Below are positions 46,923 to 57,082 of a DNA stretch of 64,000 nucleotides, one piece after another. The notes beneath the pieces were generated by a model. That model saw only the letters and a program-made list of their open reading frames with translations, had not been told where the DNA came from and made no database searches. This DNA is from Trileptium ribeirensis (taxonomy: Eukaryota; Nematoda; Enoplea; Enoplida; Thoracostomopsidae): positions 1 to 64,000 of the forward strand of contig JASANE010016018.1 in the NCBI GenBank assembly GCA_030248225.1, given 5' to 3'. Position 1 is the first letter of the stretch. Each line of letters opens with the position of its first letter. Both the position numbers and the translations under genes were made by a program.

Positions 46923-47648
46923 ATGGAGGATTCCGACGATCAGTCTGTGGTCGATTGCGCCCAAAACGATTCGGGCACTCATGAGTCCTCGGATTCGGTT
47001 CTAAGACCTGACGAACTCCTCAAGCTCGTAGAGAAGACGATTACGTCTAAGTTAGAACATCTTGATAGCTATACTTCTCCACCCGTCTCAGAGTCTGTTC
47101 TTCGGTACAAAGGCAATCAGGAACAGCATAACTTTAACCGCCAAATTCTCAAAATGATAGCCGACACTCGTAAATGTCTTGGGTCAAGCGATGCCAAAAA
47201 AGCTTCGTCTATTCTATCCGATCTGCAACGTTGCGTAGAGAGTCGCAACAAAGATATCAAACTGGCGGACAGATCGGGCTGGGACGCCGTTAAAGAGTAC
47301 CGTGGTGATGATTTGGCTGAGAATTCGGACGACGAGAAGAAAATTAGGGCTGCTGAAGAACGTGCTAGACGGAAGCGGGCCAGATCCGGTCAGCGTCTAC
47401 CGCCTTTTCGTGCCGGCGTCCGCGGGGATGTCTCCCGCGTCTCGCCTGTTTTCACACAGGCGACTCCGCCTTCCAATTCGCTTCAAGGCTCAATCTACCC
47501 ACCATCTACGTCGTCACACCCCTATCGGCGTACCTCCTATCCTGCCTCGTCCGCTTACCGTGAAACCGCTATCGGGCGGCGAGGAGCGTGTTTTTCGTGC
47601 GGAAAGTTCGACCATTGGATCAGTGCCTGCCCGGACCGGAAAAAATAA
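46923..47648 (+). CDS. DIRS-order element Gag-like protein with zinc knuckle
   Basis: A 241-residue ORF from the ATG at 46923; an upstream in-frame TTG is less likely. An acidic N-terminus is followed by a helical region with the motif NKDIKLADRSGWDAVKEY and DDEKKIRAAEERA. This motif is characteristic of Gag proteins of animal DIRS/Ngaro elements. A Ser/Pro/Tyr-rich spacer leads to a C-terminal CCHC knuckle, CFSCGKFDHWISACP (C-x2-C-x4-H-x4-C), three residues before the end. It would bind the element RNA in a cytoplasmic particle. The last 340 bases overlap the RT ORF in another frame. Confidence 0.85.
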   Translation: MEDSDDQSVVDCAQNDSGTHESSDSVLRPDELLKLVEKTITSKLEHLDSYTSPPVSESVLRYKGNQEQHNFNRQILKMIADTRKCLGSSDAKKASSILSDLQRCVESRNKDIKLADRSGWDAVKEYRGDDLAENSDDEKKIRAAEERARRKRARSGQRLPPFRAGVRGDVSRVSPVFTQATPPSNSLQGSIYPPSTSSHPYRRTSYPASSAYRETAIGRRGACFSCGKFDHWISACPDRKK

Positions 47649-49599
47649 CTCCGTCCGCGATACAGTAAACCGTGAGTTTGATATATTGCATAAATATCTT
47701 CCGTCTAAGTCAGTTTCTAGCGTTAAAGGCAAGCTGCGAAATAGCTTAGATTATTGGAGGAAAATTCGAGCCCCAGAGTATATCGTTAACGTAATTAGAC
47801 GCGGTTACGCCTTGCCTTTTGTTCAGCGCCCACCCTCAATAGCGCTGCGTAACAATAAATCATCTTTTTTCGATTCGGATTTTGTCTCTACCGCAATCCT
47901 AGAGCTATTAGCTAACGATTGTATCAAACAGGTTTTTGAGCCCCCACACATAATTAATCCCCTTTCTGTTTCTACTAGATCTTCTGGCAAAAAACGGTTG
48001 ATTCTTGATCTGCGTTTTGTTAATCAGTTTCTGCTTAAACAAGCCGTTAGATATGAGGATCTCAGGACTGCTTGTAATTTTTTCTCTCCTAACGGTTATT
48101 TGTTCTCTTTCGATCTTAAAAGTGGATATCACCACATTGATATTATAGAGGAACATCATACATTCTTGGGTTTTCAATGGTTTTTCAGTGGTACACCCCG
48201 ATACTTTGTTTTTACGGTGTTACCGTTCGGACTCAGTACAGCCCCTTTTATTTTTTCTAAGGTGCTTCGGCCGCTCGTCAAAACGTGGCGTTCTCAGGGG
48301 CTCCCAATAGTTATGTATCTTGACGATGGCATCGGGTGTAGCAAAGATTTTGCTACATGCTTACAATTTATAGAATGCGTTAGGAGTACTTTAGCGCAAG
48401 CTGGTTTTGTCTCAAACGACGAGAAGTCAGTTTGGGCGCCCGTGCAAGAGTTGACGTGGCTCGGTTTCGGCATCAACCTCAAGCAAGGAAATCTGTTCAT
48501 TTCCCGCGATAAGTTACAATCCACCCAGTCTAGGATCCGCAGCGTTTTTATTCATAGGAAGTCTACTCCTAGAGCAGTAGCTAGCATATGCGGCTCTTTG
48601 CAATCGCTCGCTTTGGTCCTTGGCCCTATTTCACGTCTGCGTACTCGAGCATTGTATCAGTTTATTAAGTCCGCCCCCGCCTGGGACTATTACGCAAAAA
48701 TTCCTCCCGCAGCGCGATACGAGTTGCAATTTTGGCTTAAGCATTTGGCCAACGTTAAACCTAAACCACTTTTCCTGTTTCCCGTTCCAGGTGCTGCTAT
48801 TTATTGTGATGCAAGCGCCGTAGGTTGCGGAGGAGTAGCAGTTGTTGGTGACGATAAATATGAGTGCCATCGATCTTTATCCCCAGCTGAACGGTGTTCA
48901 TCTTCTGCGTACAGAGAATTGTTGGCTGTTTACTACTCACTGTTTGTGTTCAGGGCAGTGCTTTCCGGTAAATCGGTCGTTTGTAATACCGATAACATGA
49001 CTGTGTCTCGAATAGTGAAGATCGGCAGTTCTAAGCCTCACTTACATCGCTTAGCCCTGTCTATCTTTGCGATCTGTAACAACTGTAGTATTAGTTTGGA
49101 TTGTAGGTGGATTTCTCGAGAGGTCAATTTGCACGCCGATTGGCTTAGTCGCCAGAGGGACACAGATAATTGGTCCGTTTCGCGGTTTGCGTTCGGTATT
49201 TGTGAGTCCCGGTGGGGCAAGTTCACTGTTGATCGTTTTGCCGATAACATAAATGCAAAATGTGAAGTTTTTAACTCGAGATTTCGGTGTCCTGGCTCCG
49301 CTGGCGTCGATGCGTTCAGTTTTCACTGGGGTCACGATCATAACTGGCTGTGTCCACCCGTCTCTCTCGTTCTCCGGACTATCCAACATATGTTAGTTTG
49401 CAAAGCTGCAGGAGTGCTCTTTGTCCCCAGATGGCAAGCTTCGGCTTTTTGGCCCGTTTTATTTCCGATGGGGCGCCGAGCAGAATTTATTGCGGATTGT
49501 ATAGAGTTTAAACGGTCGGTTGCGGTTGACTATGCTAACACAAATTCTGTTTTCGATAGGTTCTCTGGTAGTTTTCTAGCTATTCGCATTATACCGTAG
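47308..49599 (+). CDS. Reverse transcriptase / RNase H of the DIRS-order element
   Basis: The frame is open from 47302 (GTG), with the first ATG at 47308; it lies in the +1 frame relative to Gag and overlaps it. Conserved RT sequence begins near 47680. Motifs are KKRLILDLRFVNQF, SFDLKSGYHHIDI (first catalytic Asp), PFGLSTAPFIFSKVL and VMYLDDG (catalytic Asp pair, YLDD form). RNase H follows with IYCDASAVGCGG, YRELLAVYY, CNTDNMTVSR and HADWLSR, giving D, E, D, D. All catalytic residues are present and the frame is uninterrupted to TAG at 49597. Translation may use a frameshift from Gag or an internal start. Its C-terminal extension to 49599 is typical of this order. Confidence 0.93.
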   Translation: MIWLRIRTTRRKLGLLKNVLDGSGPDPVSVYRLFVPASAGMSPASRLFSHRRLRLPIRFKAQSTHHLRRHTPIGVPPILPRPLTVKPLSGGEERVFRAESSTIGSVPARTGKNNSVRDTVNREFDILHKYLPSKSVSSVKGKLRNSLDYWRKIRAPEYIVNVIRRGYALPFVQRPPSIALRNNKSSFFDSDFVSTAILELLANDCIKQVFEPPHIINPLSVSTRSSGKKRLILDLRFVNQFLLKQAVRYEDLRTACNFFSPNGYLFSFDLKSGYHHIDIIEEHHTFLGFQWFFSGTPRYFVFTVLPFGLSTAPFIFSKVLRPLVKTWRSQGLPIVMYLDDGIGCSKDFATCLQFIECVRSTLAQAGFVSNDEKSVWAPVQELTWLGFGINLKQGNLFISRDKLQSTQSRIRSVFIHRKSTPRAVASICGSLQSLALVLGPISRLRTRALYQFIKSAPAWDYYAKIPPAARYELQFWLKHLANVKPKPLFLFPVPGAAIYCDASAVGCGGVAVVGDDKYECHRSLSPAERCSSSAYRELLAVYYSLFVFRAVLSGKSVVCNTDNMTVSRIVKIGSSKPHLHRLALSIFAICNNCSISLDCRWISREVNLHADWLSRQRDTDNWSVSRFAFGICESRWGKFTVDRFADNINAKCEVFNSRFRCPGSAGVDAFSFHWGHDHNWLCPPVSLVLRTIQHMLVCKAAGVLFVPRWQASAFWPVLFPMGRRAEFIADCIEFKRSVAVDYANTNSVFDRFSGSFLAIRIIP

Positions 49600-49618
49600 C
49601 TCCGTTTTTTGGCATTCT

Positions 49619-49690
49619 ATATTGCTTACTTGTTTTCTGTTATCGTTTTCCGTTTCGAAGAATATAATTGTTTTATTTTGGTAAAAATAA
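49619..49690 (+). repeat. Split direct repeat B1
   Basis: Starts 'atattgcttacttg' 20 bases after the RT stop. Identical to B2 at 50915-50986 and directly abuts A2, sharing one A. Confidence 0.93.
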
Positions 49691-49792
49691 ACGTAATTAT
49701 ATTCGGAGATAAGGTAATTTGCATATTGTCTTGTTTATGTCAGCTATCGCTAGCTTCAGTCATTCTACGTCTTTCGTGGCTTTGATACGGGC
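49690..49792 (+). repeat. Split direct repeat A2
   Basis: Identical to A1. It is followed by a C-rich stretch (49793-49811) absent after A1. Confidence 0.93.
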
Positions 49793-49939
49793 CCCGCCCG
49801 CCCGCCCCCAACCTGCGTTGTGCCAGTTTTTTCACATTTTTCGTTTTTAGACATTTTTTCCTGCGCCACCTTCAATTACGCTGACTTCAAAAATTCTGTC
49901 GGTTTACGCCAGTTAATTCAGCAATTGCCTCACGTTCTC

Positions 49940-50866
49940 ATGGAATCGAAGTCAACAAATACTACTATGGCATACTTGCGGTCGTTCACCAACTTTCTCA
50001 GTTGGGCGCGTGGGTTCGAGGTAAGCCCTTTGCCATGTTCTTCGCTTCACTACACACTATTTTTAACTTCGCAGCTTCGAGAGGCAAAGTCCTTTTCGGC
50101 TTTTGCCGTTTCCTATTATTCAGTTATATGGGCGCATGGCATCGCGGGATTGCCTTCGCCGAGCAATGATATGAGTAAAAATGTTTTGGCGGCTGCAAAG
50201 CGCCGGTTATCGAATCGGAGTAAGAATAAAAAGTTACCTTTGCCCTACGATGCTGTTAAAAAACTGTACGATCAGACTGATTTTACTAGTCTGTATCACA
50301 TGCGAACATTATGTTTCATATTGCTGGGATTTTTTGGTTTTCTCAGGTTTTCTGAAATAGCCGCGCTTACGATTGCCGATATTACGTTTCATCAGAATCA
50401 CCTGACTTTAAATATTCGAGCTTCCAAAACCGATCAATATCGACGCGGCCATTCAGTAGTGCTCGCGCGTAACAGGCACGAGCCCCCTCAGCCCTGTCCC
50501 TGGCACGTGGTAAGTACGTATATTCATTTGCTGCATCCGCCCCGCGGTCGAGGTGGCCGATCGTTGTTTCCCCTCTTACGGCACCGTTCAGACACTTTTC
50601 TTCCTCTTCCCAACACCAAATTGTCTTATACGAGGTGTCGCGAATTATTTTTAGAGGCGCTGCACCGTATTGGGCTCGCCAACATTTCTAATTTTTCTTT
50701 GCATAGTTTAAGGTCGGGCGGTGCTACGCATGCGTCTCATTCGGGGGTCGATAGTGGAATGGTGAAGAAGCATGGTAGATGGGCTACTGATTCATCTAAA
50801 GATGGTTACGTCGCCGATTCAGTTGCGCGCCAACTAGCTGTTACGCGTCTGATGCTGAAGAAATAA
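49940..50866 (+). CDS. Tyrosine recombinase of the DIRS-order element
   Basis: The frame is open from 49820 (GTG); the first ATG is 49940, which leaves 308 residues and still covers the core-binding domain (SKSTNTTMAYLRSFTNFLSW). The catalytic domain shows Arg I in GFLRFSEI, the HSLRSG box (His-x-x-Arg), the HGRW box (His/Trp) and the nucleophile Tyr in KDGYVADS. The family set appears complete, so it should be active. It would insert circular DNA copies at targets by site-specific-like recombination, without an integrase or target duplication. The ORF lies between A2 and B2. Confidence 0.92.
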   Translation: MESKSTNTTMAYLRSFTNFLSWARGFEVSPLPCSSLHYTLFLTSQLREAKSFSAFAVSYYSVIWAHGIAGLPSPSNDMSKNVLAAAKRRLSNRSKNKKLPLPYDAVKKLYDQTDFTSLYHMRTLCFILLGFFGFLRFSEIAALTIADITFHQNHLTLNIRASKTDQYRRGHSVVLARNRHEPPQPCPWHVVSTYIHLLHPPRGRGGRSLFPLLRHRSDTFLPLPNTKLSYTRCRELFLEALHRIGLANISNFSLHSLRSGGATHASHSGVDSGMVKKHGRWATDSSKDGYVADSVARQLAVTRLMLKK

Positions 50867-50914
50867 ACATTTTCTTGTTTTGTTTGTTCTGGATTCTCTC
50901 GCCACGAAACCGTA

Positions 50915-50986
50915 ATATTGCTTACTTGTTTTCTGTTATCGTTTTCCGTTTCGAAGAATATAATTGTTTTATTTTGGTAAAAATAA
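50915..50986 (+). repeat. Split direct repeat B2
   Basis: Identical to B1. It ends 'ggtaaaaataa' and forms the right boundary of the retrotransposon. Confidence 0.93.
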
Positions 50987-51639
50987 TCATGTTTATTTGC
51001 AACGGTTAATATGCGAAATGCTGCTTTGGAAATATTACTGTGTTACATGCGACATTGCAAACCACTTTATATGCACATTATTTGTATCTGAATGTAATAT
51101 ACGTGCATCGCCTGCACTATTGACACAAGAATTATTATTAACAATTCCGGGACATATGACAAGTTTTAGCAGCGTAGAATTTTTGATGATATTTGGACAA
51201 TGTGTAATATGGCAACTAACATACACATATGTAGTGTTATATATATTGATGCGATATATAATATGTAGCGTCCCATAAGATTTATTCGTAATGGGAACTC
51301 ATATTTATTGTATCCGATGACTACTTTTAAGAACAATGAGAATTTCTGCTCAAGGAGAATGACGGTAGACTTTAAAAAGCTGTACGACATAAATTGTTAC
51401 AGAACAGTTAATTTTCCTTTCACCCCATTTATTATAGTGAGTTTCAGTCAAAGATTGGGTAGCTTTGCTGCAATTCAGATCCCAGAAATTTTTGTTACCC
51501 ATGAAACGGGCCAAAACAATGTTTTAGTGCAGTATATAAGACATTATTTATGAACTGGAAGCAACAACAACAAAAAGTTTATTACCAAACAGCATATCGA
51601 TATCCGAAAAGTCAGCGTAACAAGGTTTGCAGCATGCTT
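50987..51639. other. Interior of foldback element, right of the nested insertion
   Basis: AT-rich, with one 100-codon frame (50964-51278) that starts inside B2 and has no recognisable family. No transposase motif is visible. Confidence 0.4.
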
Positions 51640-52177
51640 CGCTGAAACTGGAGGGGGAACCAATATCATTCTGGGGGCACCAATATCAAGGTGGAGAGGG
51701 GTACCAATATCAAATTGGAGGGGGCACCAATATCAAACTGGAGGGAGACACCAATATCAAACTGAAGGGGGCACCAACATCAAACTGGCGAGTGGCATCA
51801 ATATTAAACTGGAGGGTGTACCAATATCAAAATGGAGCATCAATATCAAACTGGAGGGTGCACTATTCTCAAACTCAGCGAGCATTATATTGTTGCTACA
51901 ATACCGACTAGCTGCTTTTGACGCAGCAAGGACTCGACCGTTCTGCGGTTGTGAAACACACGCCAATATTATTGTAGCGACAATATTTTTGCTTCTGCTA
52001 TTGGGGTCGCAATAAGATCCAATGTTATTGTAGCAGCGACATTTTATCTCGTGCTATTGATTGTGCTATGTTTGCAATAACGTAATATCATGACAATATT
52101 GTTTTCTTGCAACCTGGTCGCTGCAATAACTTACGGTGTGCAATTCGTGCGCGCACTTCTCTGTGAATGATGCAATA
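51640..52177 (-). repeat. Right terminal inverted repeat with expanded subterminal repeats
   Basis: Inverse copy of the left terminus. The inner part (51645-51865) has about eight units of 'ggcaccaatatcaaactgga', against about three on the left. The arms have therefore changed copy number independently. Confidence 0.8.
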
Positions 52178-54392
52178 GGAAACACTCGCCCCGGCCATAA
52201 ACTTTGACATTGTAAATACACATTGTATCATGAGCACCGAATGTAGCCTTGACTTACACCGAGACGATAGGGATTTTCTGGTTTGTCCGCTCGGACGAGC
52301 AGGCAATGCCCGTCACGGCTTGAGGGCGAGATTGTCCCAAGCACTGGCGTGCATGGCGTTATGGTACGTTTATTTTTGATTTCTCGCAGGAACCAAGGAA
52401 TGAAATAATAGGAGTGCACGAACGAAATTTAACCCGTTCATGGTAATAACTCAAAAATTTCACTAGGAATTTTCCTATAATCTTTGCTCAAATTAAACAG
52501 AAATTACCATAGTCGTTCCCCAGGCTAAATCTATCAGAAAAAGGCCGATCACGCCATTGATCATCCGACGTTAAACCATCAGGGCTTGTCGGACCCCTGT
52601 GTGGGCCACATAGGCTACAAAACTCTAACACGGATCATATTAGGATCTGGACTAGATAACAAGTTGAGCTTCAATTTTCTAGGGCAATTTTCATCTTTTA
52701 TTCCAGTTTTTTAACACAACTAAATTGAACTGAACAACTTCCGATGAGTCTAAGATAGGGAACAACGGCTAAGCTCCATGGCCTTTGAGCAGGTGTCGGT
52801 GCTAGCCTCCCTGAGGGACCTCAGGAATCATACCAAAAACTAGACACGTGCACAACCAATCGGGCGGGGTCCGAACATACCCCGAAAAGCGCGCCTGCGG
52901 CCTGATAAGCTCCGTAGCTTCTTGGGTCTGACCAGGAATAGAGTCAAAATTTCTTAACAGTCATGGTCCGCCTTGAGGTTACGATAGCCGGCGTCGTATG
53001 GGCATGGTGTTAGGAAGTTGCGCCATGCAGCTGCGTCACGTTATTACATCGTTGGGGGGCACGCCGGGACGCGTCAAATTTTTCGCTCGACCCACATGAT
53101 GTGAGTTTAAAATTTTCGTCCGACCCATACACCGCAAGGCGTCTATCTTGTTTTGGTGGTTGCAACGATGGTAACCGCTTGTAAGAATTTTTGGTCTTGC
53201 ACGTGCCTCTTATCGTTTTATGTAGGCTCGGTTCTATATCTTAGTGGACCTCTCGCAATCAGGAGAATTGTGGAATTTGCATATACCTATCATGAGCTGC
53301 ATATGTATCTGTGCTTCGTAAACTTTGCATGCATTGTCTTATTTTTGTGCCCTTGCCCGAACGGCTGTAATTATCCAAAGTCGGCGTTGGCTCGACCAAT
53401 CGACCTTTGTTCATGGACAGTGTCCCCTTGCAGTCTGTGGCCTCGTCGAGCGTGCTGCCGCGTGAGTATACCAATCTGATCGGGCACTATTTCAGGGAAG
53501 TGTCTGTTACGCGATTAATGATTGACTAACTAACCAGTTACTTATTCAATATCAGAGTATATTTAGTTGCTGGAATACTTGCTAACGGTACTAACGACGT
53601 ATTGACGATTTATTTCGGCACCAACCTCGCCATCAATCGACTCATTCCGTCAACTGCTATCATTTCCGGGAATTGGGACTATTATTTTGTCTCCGATTCT
53701 ACGTCAACTTGACTGATTTATAGTGACAGAATATTTGCGTTACCTGTTCGACGATAGCCGACCGTGGTAATTTGGTCATATCGGAGCGCTCGGTCGCAGA
53801 ATTTGTTACGCTATGCCTCGAACTTTGGTGCTAGTTTCGCCATTACTGCGTGGACATTATCGCTTTCAACGGTTCGTGCTCGACGCCATCACAATCATCT
53901 CACTCGCTCGCCGGAGTACGGTAGACTGCTCGTAGATGATGCCCAACATCTGGACTCTACATCGTCGTTTTTTTAAACACTTTGCGCCTGCCAACCGTGT
54001 GGAGCGAACAAAACTTGGACGTTGCCAATAAGACACTATAAATTTGATTTTTGTGCAGTTTCTATTATTTTTGCTACTTGTGTTGCTTTAATAACCGCTT
54101 TTTGTAACATTACTCTATGGTTATTCCAATTGTTATTAACTTTGTCGTGTAATAGTTCACTTGCGGCTTGCGATTAGAAGGAAGATTTGTAGCCATTAAC
54201 CAGTTTGTGTTCGATTACTTGTTATGTTGTCGGTAAGGATCGTTGACGTTCGGGTGCATCGTTCCTTTGTCTTCTGCTTCTAGTTAGGGGAAAAGAGAGT
54301 GACTTATTAATTATTTGTTGTGCACACCATACGGTCAATCTAACCTATATCTACGCATAACTGCCAATAATGGGAAGACGATAATCATACCC
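52178..54392. other. Upstream region of the large retroelement
   Basis: Composition like 42.2-45.5 kb, without a recognised gene. It lies directly before the Gag-like pseudogene and should hold the end of the 5' LTR or leader and a primer binding site. I could not fix an LTR boundary, because no second LTR is in the window. Confidence 0.4.
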
Positions 54393-55800
54393 ATGGACTC
54401 TAATAGTAATCTCAACGGAGACTTGGAGACTAGCGACTTTTACGGCGCTGTTGATGGACCGATGGAGGACAATATTCGCAGCAGACCTCGACCTGTCACC
54501 GCACCGGTGAGCGACCGCTCACGCCCCTCCACCTCGGCCCGCCGGAGACTTGCGTCGTGGAGAATTTTCTGAAGCGCTCGGTTCGGACGCGAACGCTACG
54601 AACGCGATTTTATCCACCTATCCACCCAGCCTACCGACCCTCCAATGATATCACTAAGGGATATGCCAACTTTTGACGGAAACCTGGAGGTCACTATTTT
54701 GACGACTGGGTTTCGATGTACAACCGTCTCGCTAACGCCAATGGTTGGAACGATCGCCGAAGGTTGATTTGCGTACCAACTCTCTTGCGTGGACCGGCAA
54801 GGGAGGCCTTCGAGGGACTCCTACCTGGAAAGCGCCAAAGTGTTCTACGACTTGTCGCCAACCTACGTTTTCTGTTTTCAACTTCTCGTCGACCTGAGAA
54901 ATCATCATCAGGACTTTGCACTCGACAACAGGGAGCAAACGAACCACTCGCTATGTATGGTCTGGAGCTGCAGAAGTTGTGTGATCGCGCCTTCCCCGAC
55001 ATGGAGGATGAGCAGAGAGACACCATGCTCCGTATGTTTTTCCAGAGGGGTCTACGACCAGACAAGTCCTTAACCAGATTCACCAATGTGAGACGTTCCG
55101 GGATACTGTAGGTGCCGCTAAGCGGTACGAAGATGCTAATGCTGCCTGCCTCGACCCAGACGCTTCGGTCACTAGTAAGCCCCGTACTAAAACAGTGAAC
55201 TCGTTGCTTGAGGAAGGAGGCGAAGGTCTGATCATACAACTGCAGACCATGATAGAGGAACACCGCAAAGCAAATAATAGTAATAGCGACACAATTAGTC
55301 GGTTATTGGACGTGATCGACAAAAGAGCTGAGAACACGCACAAGCTGAACGCACTCGCGCAGCCGTTCGTACCTGCTGTTGCCGCCTTACCACCGCCACG
55401 TGCGCTGCCGCCACAAATTATTTGCTATCGTTGCGGGGAACTAGGGCTATGCGCGATTGCCCGCATCCCGCATGCTATCCGCTAGCCGCTAGCAACGCGC
55501 CGCGTAACGCCGAGCCTGTGTCGGTTTACGTTTCCAGCACTGTACGCCGAAAGCCAGGACAGTACCAACCGAGGAACTACGGAGGAGCCTATCCACGAAA
55601 TGATAACTATGCTATGGGCCGTGGAGGTCTTCAACCAACTCCGCCTCGTCGATTCGAGACCGGAGCTGGGTATCGAAATAACCCAGGATGGAATAACAGT
55701 GGGAATCGCCAGAATTTGAGCCGACCTGGATATCAGTCTAACAGTCTACCCCCAGGTTTTGCTAATAATGTTCGCGAAACGGAAACTATCCGCTAACCGA
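54393..55800 (+). pseudogene. Ty3/gypsy-like Gag, frame-broken
   Basis: Starts at the ATG 54393 with a disordered N-terminus. After frameshifts it reads MPTFDG (54662) and then the capsid core FDDWVSMYNRLANANGW and LRGPAREAFEGLL. It continues through CTRQQGANEPLAMYG and LCDRAFPDMEDEQRDTML (54716-55111). After another shift (55112-55485) there is a coiled, polar stretch and PPRALPPQIICYRCGE. This starts a CCHC knuckle whose His is lost at a further shift; the DCPHPAC half continues in the frame at 55422-55796, with a Gly/Asn/Arg-rich tail. At least three frameshifts make it non-functional. Confidence 0.75.
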
Positions 55801-56031
55801 CAACCCGCGATGTACAACAATCGGCCTGGACAGGCAAATGGGTATCAGAGGGTCCCTAATTAGTGACCTCAGTTTGAGAGCGGTATAGGCCCCCAGCAAC
55901 AGTCTAACCGCCCAGATGGAGGCAATAGAAATGGTAGCGCAGTAGCTCGCCGCCGGTACCAACTAAATTGCATTGCGTCGCATACTACGGGAAACTGAGA
56001 GCCTAGCCCAGCCACTACCCATCGCTTAGAA

Positions 56032-56520
56032 GTGCTCAGTCGCAAACTCGGCATGATCCAGGGCAAGTTAGGATGCAGCGCACCGACTGGACGCGCTAAC
56101 GCTATTGCAACAACGGACGAACCACTGTACGATGATGACGGATACTTGATAAACCGAAATGATGACATGGACTCTCCTGATAGGATGGATGGACTCGTTG
56201 AAAGGCATCTGAACGTGATTACAACCGCTCCTTGGGCTGATTCCGGGCGTCTTCCTCGGAGCTGTGGTCCGTTCCAGCCGATCGACGATCTTGAGATTAG
56301 GACGTTGAGCCCGACGAACGTGGACGATGAACAATGCCATGACGAACTTAGTAATTCTGTATATAGCATTGAAAAATTAAAACACCAAAAAGAGGGTTAT
56401 GAAGGAGAGGGTTCGTATATGTCATGCGCGGATGCACCAAGCGCGGGTGTTAATTCGTTTGTATATATGGCTGCGAGCGAACAGCGAGGCGAGCGCATGG
56501 TTAACCAATCGAACCAGTAG
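56032..56520 (+). CDS. Unrecognised acidic ORF in large retroelement
   Basis: 162 codons. An Asp-rich middle (EPLYDDDGYLINRNDDMDSP) is followed by a mixed polar stretch. I recognise no domain. It follows the Gag tail in another frame and probably belonged to one longer polyprotein that is now broken. Confidence 0.35.
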   Translation: MLSRKLGMIQGKLGCSAPTGRANAIATTDEPLYDDDGYLINRNDDMDSPDRMDGLVERHLNVITTAPWADSGRLPRSCGPFQPIDDLEIRTLSPTNVDDEQCHDELSNSVYSIEKLKHQKEGYEGEGSYMSCADAPSAGVNSFVYMAASEQRGERMVNQSNQ

Positions 56521-56562
56521 GTCCGGCGTGGACCCGACACGAACGTACGAGCTATAAGTGTT

Positions 56563-56820
56563 TTGAAGAATGGAAATGGTAGTATGGAAATTTGTGAGGA
56601 AATGGAAGACGGTTGTGTTGAAAATTATAGGTTAAGCGAGTATAAGGAAAGTGATGATTTTGTGGCCGGTAGTCTCCAGGGAATCACCTCGAGGGGGAAT
56701 TCCGGAACCCTTAGCTCTTTGGAGATGACTGAAGAGAATGTGAATGAGGATGATGATGTATTTGAGCCATTGTTATTATTTTCCTTTTCTGAAGCTGGCC
56801 ATCCGAGAGAGTGTGTGTAG
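56563..56820 (+). CDS. Unrecognised acidic ORF fragment
   Basis: 85 codons, rich in Glu and Ser, ending in a stop within a frame overlap at 56744-56944. No known domain. Likely a fragment of the same reading frame as its neighbours after small indels. Confidence 0.3.
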   Translation: MKNGNGSMEICEEMEDGCVENYRLSEYKESDDFVAGSLQGITSRGNSGTLSSLEMTEENVNEDDDVFEPLLLFSFSEAGHPRECV

Positions 56821-57082
56821 AGTGTTGTTGATGATTATTCCGGCAGGGAAACCGATGATGCTGATGTGGCTCAGGAAGATACGGATCAATCGGGGTCGTC
56901 GTATGAGGCACCCATGGAGCTTTTGGAGACCGGTAGACGGTTAGGAACGATGGAGGCTGCGGCGTACGATGTTAGGGCCCTCTCAGAGTCATCCAGGCTA
57001 GTCCCGTTCTAAATTATAGGTCGTATGATGTAGTATGTGGGCCTGACCGCCGCGCGGGTCGTCCCTTGTGTGCGCGTGAGAA

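Larger units (their letters stand above)
46743..50986 (+). mobile_element. DIRS-order (tyrosine recombinase) retrotransposon, apparently intact
   Basis: A 4.24-kb element with split direct repeats A1 (46743-46845), B1 (49619-49690), A2 (49690-49792) and B2 (50915-50986). A1 and A2 are identical over 103 bases, and B1 and B2 over 72 bases, so the copy is recent. There is no target site duplication, as expected for recombinase-mediated insertion of a circle. It encodes Gag, RT/RNase H and tyrosine recombinase with no internal stops. The B1-A2 junction equals the joint of a circularised copy. The repeat topology is that of the PAT/Ngaro-type families, not of DIRS1 with inverted repeats. Confidence 0.92.
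45531..52177. mobile_element. Foldback-type DNA element with long terminal inverted repeats, interrupted by a DIRS-order element
   Basis: The left terminus ttgcatcattcacagagaag is matched in inverse at 52177 back through 'cttctctgtgaatgatgcaa'. Homology continues inward for about 350 bases through 'gcacgaattgcacaccgtaa', 'caatcaatagca' and 'aatattgtcgctacaataat', then into tandem subrepeats. Without the nested retrotransposon the element would be about 2.4 kb. No transposase is recognised in 46040-46740 or 50990-51600. No clear target duplication is seen next to the termini. Confidence 0.8.

Noticed and set aside
45531..52177. DIRS1-type element whose inverted repeats are the long termini
   Set aside because: The retrotransposon has its own complete split direct repeats well inside, so the outer inverted repeats belong to a different, older element.
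53153..53479. 108-codon ORF with cysteine and membrane-like residues before Gag
   Set aside because: Low-complexity hydrophobic composition without a recognisable signal peptide or family; more likely leader or LTR sequence.
54694..55263. 189-codon minus-strand ORF
   Set aside because: Shadow of the Gag-like coding sequence on the plus strand.
55869..56369. 166-codon minus-strand ORF
   Set aside because: Shadow of the plus-strand ORF at 56032-56520; no known domain.
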